Both the position numbers and the translations under genes were made by a program. Source: Undibacterium sp. YM2 (lineage in GTDB: Bacteria > Pseudomonadota > Gammaproteobacteria > Burkholderiales > Burkholderiaceae_D). Taken from it: DNA of 64,000 nucleotides. The stretch is taken from positions 1,736,001 through 1,800,000 of the forward strand of contig NZ_AP018441.1 of assembly GCF_009937975.1 (NCBI RefSeq), in the 5' to 3' direction. The notes beneath the pieces are model-generated. The model had not been told where the DNA came from. It searched no databases and saw only the letters and a program-made list of their open reading frames with translations. This document shows positions 63,121 through 64,000 of the stretch, one piece after another; positions within the stretch are counted from its first letter, which is position 1, and each line of letters opens with the position of its first letter.

Positions 63121-63987
63121 ATGATGAACTGGGATGATTTACGTTATTTTCTGGCACTGGTCGATTGCGGTACGCTGACTGGCGCGGCGCGTCGCCTGCA
63201 GGTAGAGCATACGACGGTTGCGCGGCGTATTGATGCGCTGGAGGCAGCCCTGAAGCTGCGTCTGTTCGATAGACTTGTACGTGGATGGCAACTCACCACA
63301 GAAGGGCATGACCTGGTCGCGCATGCAAGGGAAGTAGAAGAACGCTGGTTCAATTTTGAGAGAAAGGCACTCAGCACCAGCAAAATGGAAGGCATAGTGC
63401 GTATTTCTGCACCACCCAGTTTATCGACTTTTGTACTCGCACCCCAGCTTAAAAAACTCTGCACCAGCTTGACCGGCGTGGAATTGGAGTTGCAGGCAGA
63501 GCGGCATCAGGTCAGCTTGGGCAAGCGTGAGGCAGATATTGCATTGCGGATGGCACGTCCGCAAACGGCGGGTCTGGTGATCAAACCCTTGGCCAATGTG
63601 GGCTATGGATTGTATGCCAGCAAAACCTACCTGAAGAAGCACAAGGAAGAAGATTGGGAATTTGTTGCCTATGAAAAGAATTCTGCAACGCCCCATCATC
63701 AATGGCTGGAAGATTATCTGATGCCGCGCAAAGTCGTGTTGCGCAGTAATGACCAGATGGTGCTGGCGCAATGTGCCGCTGCTGGCCTGGGAGTAGCTGT
63801 TTTACCCCATTATTTACGTCAAAGTCATCGTGACCTGCAGCGTATAGAACAACAGGCTTGCCCCATGCGCAGAAAACTCTGGCTGGTCATGCATGATGAT
63901 GTACGCCGCTCGCCGAGGGTAAGAGCAGTGGCCGATGGCTTGATTGAATTGTTTTCCAGTGCCGAAGTGAGTGATTTATTGACATAA
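63121..63987 (+). CDS. LysR family transcriptional regulator
   Basis: A 288-residue regulator: N-terminal winged helix (MNWDDLRYFLALVDCGTLTGAARRL, then VEHTTVARRIDALEAALKLRLFDR) and a periplasmic-binding-like effector domain from about residue 90. It is of the short-effector type seen in DsdC/GcvA relatives. Divergent with the quinone oxidoreductase, it probably controls that gene and itself. ATG 63121 is used, with ATG 63124 and GTG 63106 as alternatives. It ends 13 bases before the window edge. Confidence 0.9.
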   Translation: MMNWDDLRYFLALVDCGTLTGAARRLQVEHTTVARRIDALEAALKLRLFDRLVRGWQLTTEGHDLVAHAREVEERWFNFERKALSTSKMEGIVRISAPPSLSTFVLAPQLKKLCTSLTGVELELQAERHQVSLGKREADIALRMARPQTAGLVIKPLANVGYGLYASKTYLKKHKEEDWEFVAYEKNSATPHHQWLEDYLMPRKVVLRSNDQMVLAQCAAAGLGVAVLPHYLRQSHRDLQRIEQQACPMRRKLWLVMHDDVRRSPRVRAVADGLIELFSSAEVSDLLT

Positions 63988-64000
63988 ATGAAAAGTGTGC

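Overview
The window looks like a chromosomal segment of a betaproteobacterium, most probably Burkholderiales/Oxalobacteraceae (Undibacterium- or Herbaspirillum-like). This rests on protein character (phasin, YhdP, GlnE, BcsP/BcsQ, the paired TldD and aroG genes), moderate GC and the mix of housekeeping neighbours; the genus is inference. No rRNA, tRNA, CRISPR, transposase or phage gene was seen.

Layout. 1-4.4 kb: the end of ispH, a leader with a small ORF and hairpin, then a livHMGF branched-chain amino acid ABC transporter operon without its binding protein. 4.6-6.2 kb: an OFA-type MFS transporter (frameshifted as given) with its small partner protein, behind a perfect FNR-type box. 6.3-9.6 kb: a phasin, a thioesterase/nitroreductase pair and the PBP7-type endopeptidase PbpG. 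10.2-24.1 kb: a surface region with a sulfotransferase overlapping a 2854-residue DUF4347/beta-helix/Ig-repeat/DUF4214 protein, an Ig-repeat lipoprotein ending in an ice-binding (DUF3494) domain, and an OmpA-family porin. 24.4-34.8 kb: a BamE-like lipoprotein, glnE, yhdP, a nitrilase-family amidase and tldD. 34.8-52.8 kb: a cellulose synthesis cluster, bcsQ1 / bcsD-bcsP-bcsQ2-bcsAB (fused)-bcsC1-bcsC2-TPR protein. 52.8-64 kb: aroG behind a Phe/Tyr-rich leader peptide and attenuator, an R2K-like ATP-grasp protein, a retropepsin-like protease, yajQ, murB, a membrane C13 peptidase, an M48 protease/DUF898 pair, a lipocalin-like protein, a quinone oxidoreductase and a divergent LysR regulator.

How it fits together. 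The cellulose cluster encodes a PilZ-bearing synthase (BcsA) fused to its periplasmic partner (BcsB), two outer-membrane exporters whose C-terminal barrels are almost identical while their TPR halves differ, the BcsD channel protein, and the BcsP/BcsQ accessory proteins. It appears inserted between tldD and aroG. With the giant DUF4347 protein and the ice-binding lipoprotein, it gives the region a strong cell-surface/biofilm theme.

Most striking regulatory element: the aroG leader. It has a sigma70-like promoter with an 18-bp palindrome filling the -35/-10 spacer, a pheL-like leader peptide with a Phe/Tyr run, an antiterminator segment inside its coding sequence, and an 11-bp terminator stem with nine Ts.

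Caution: the OFA transporter (one), glnE (one) and yhdP (two) are each broken by apparent single-base losses in runs of four or five identical bases. In every case adding one base restores a family-typical protein. Uncorrected homopolymer errors are the simplest explanation, so these genes may be intact in the organism.
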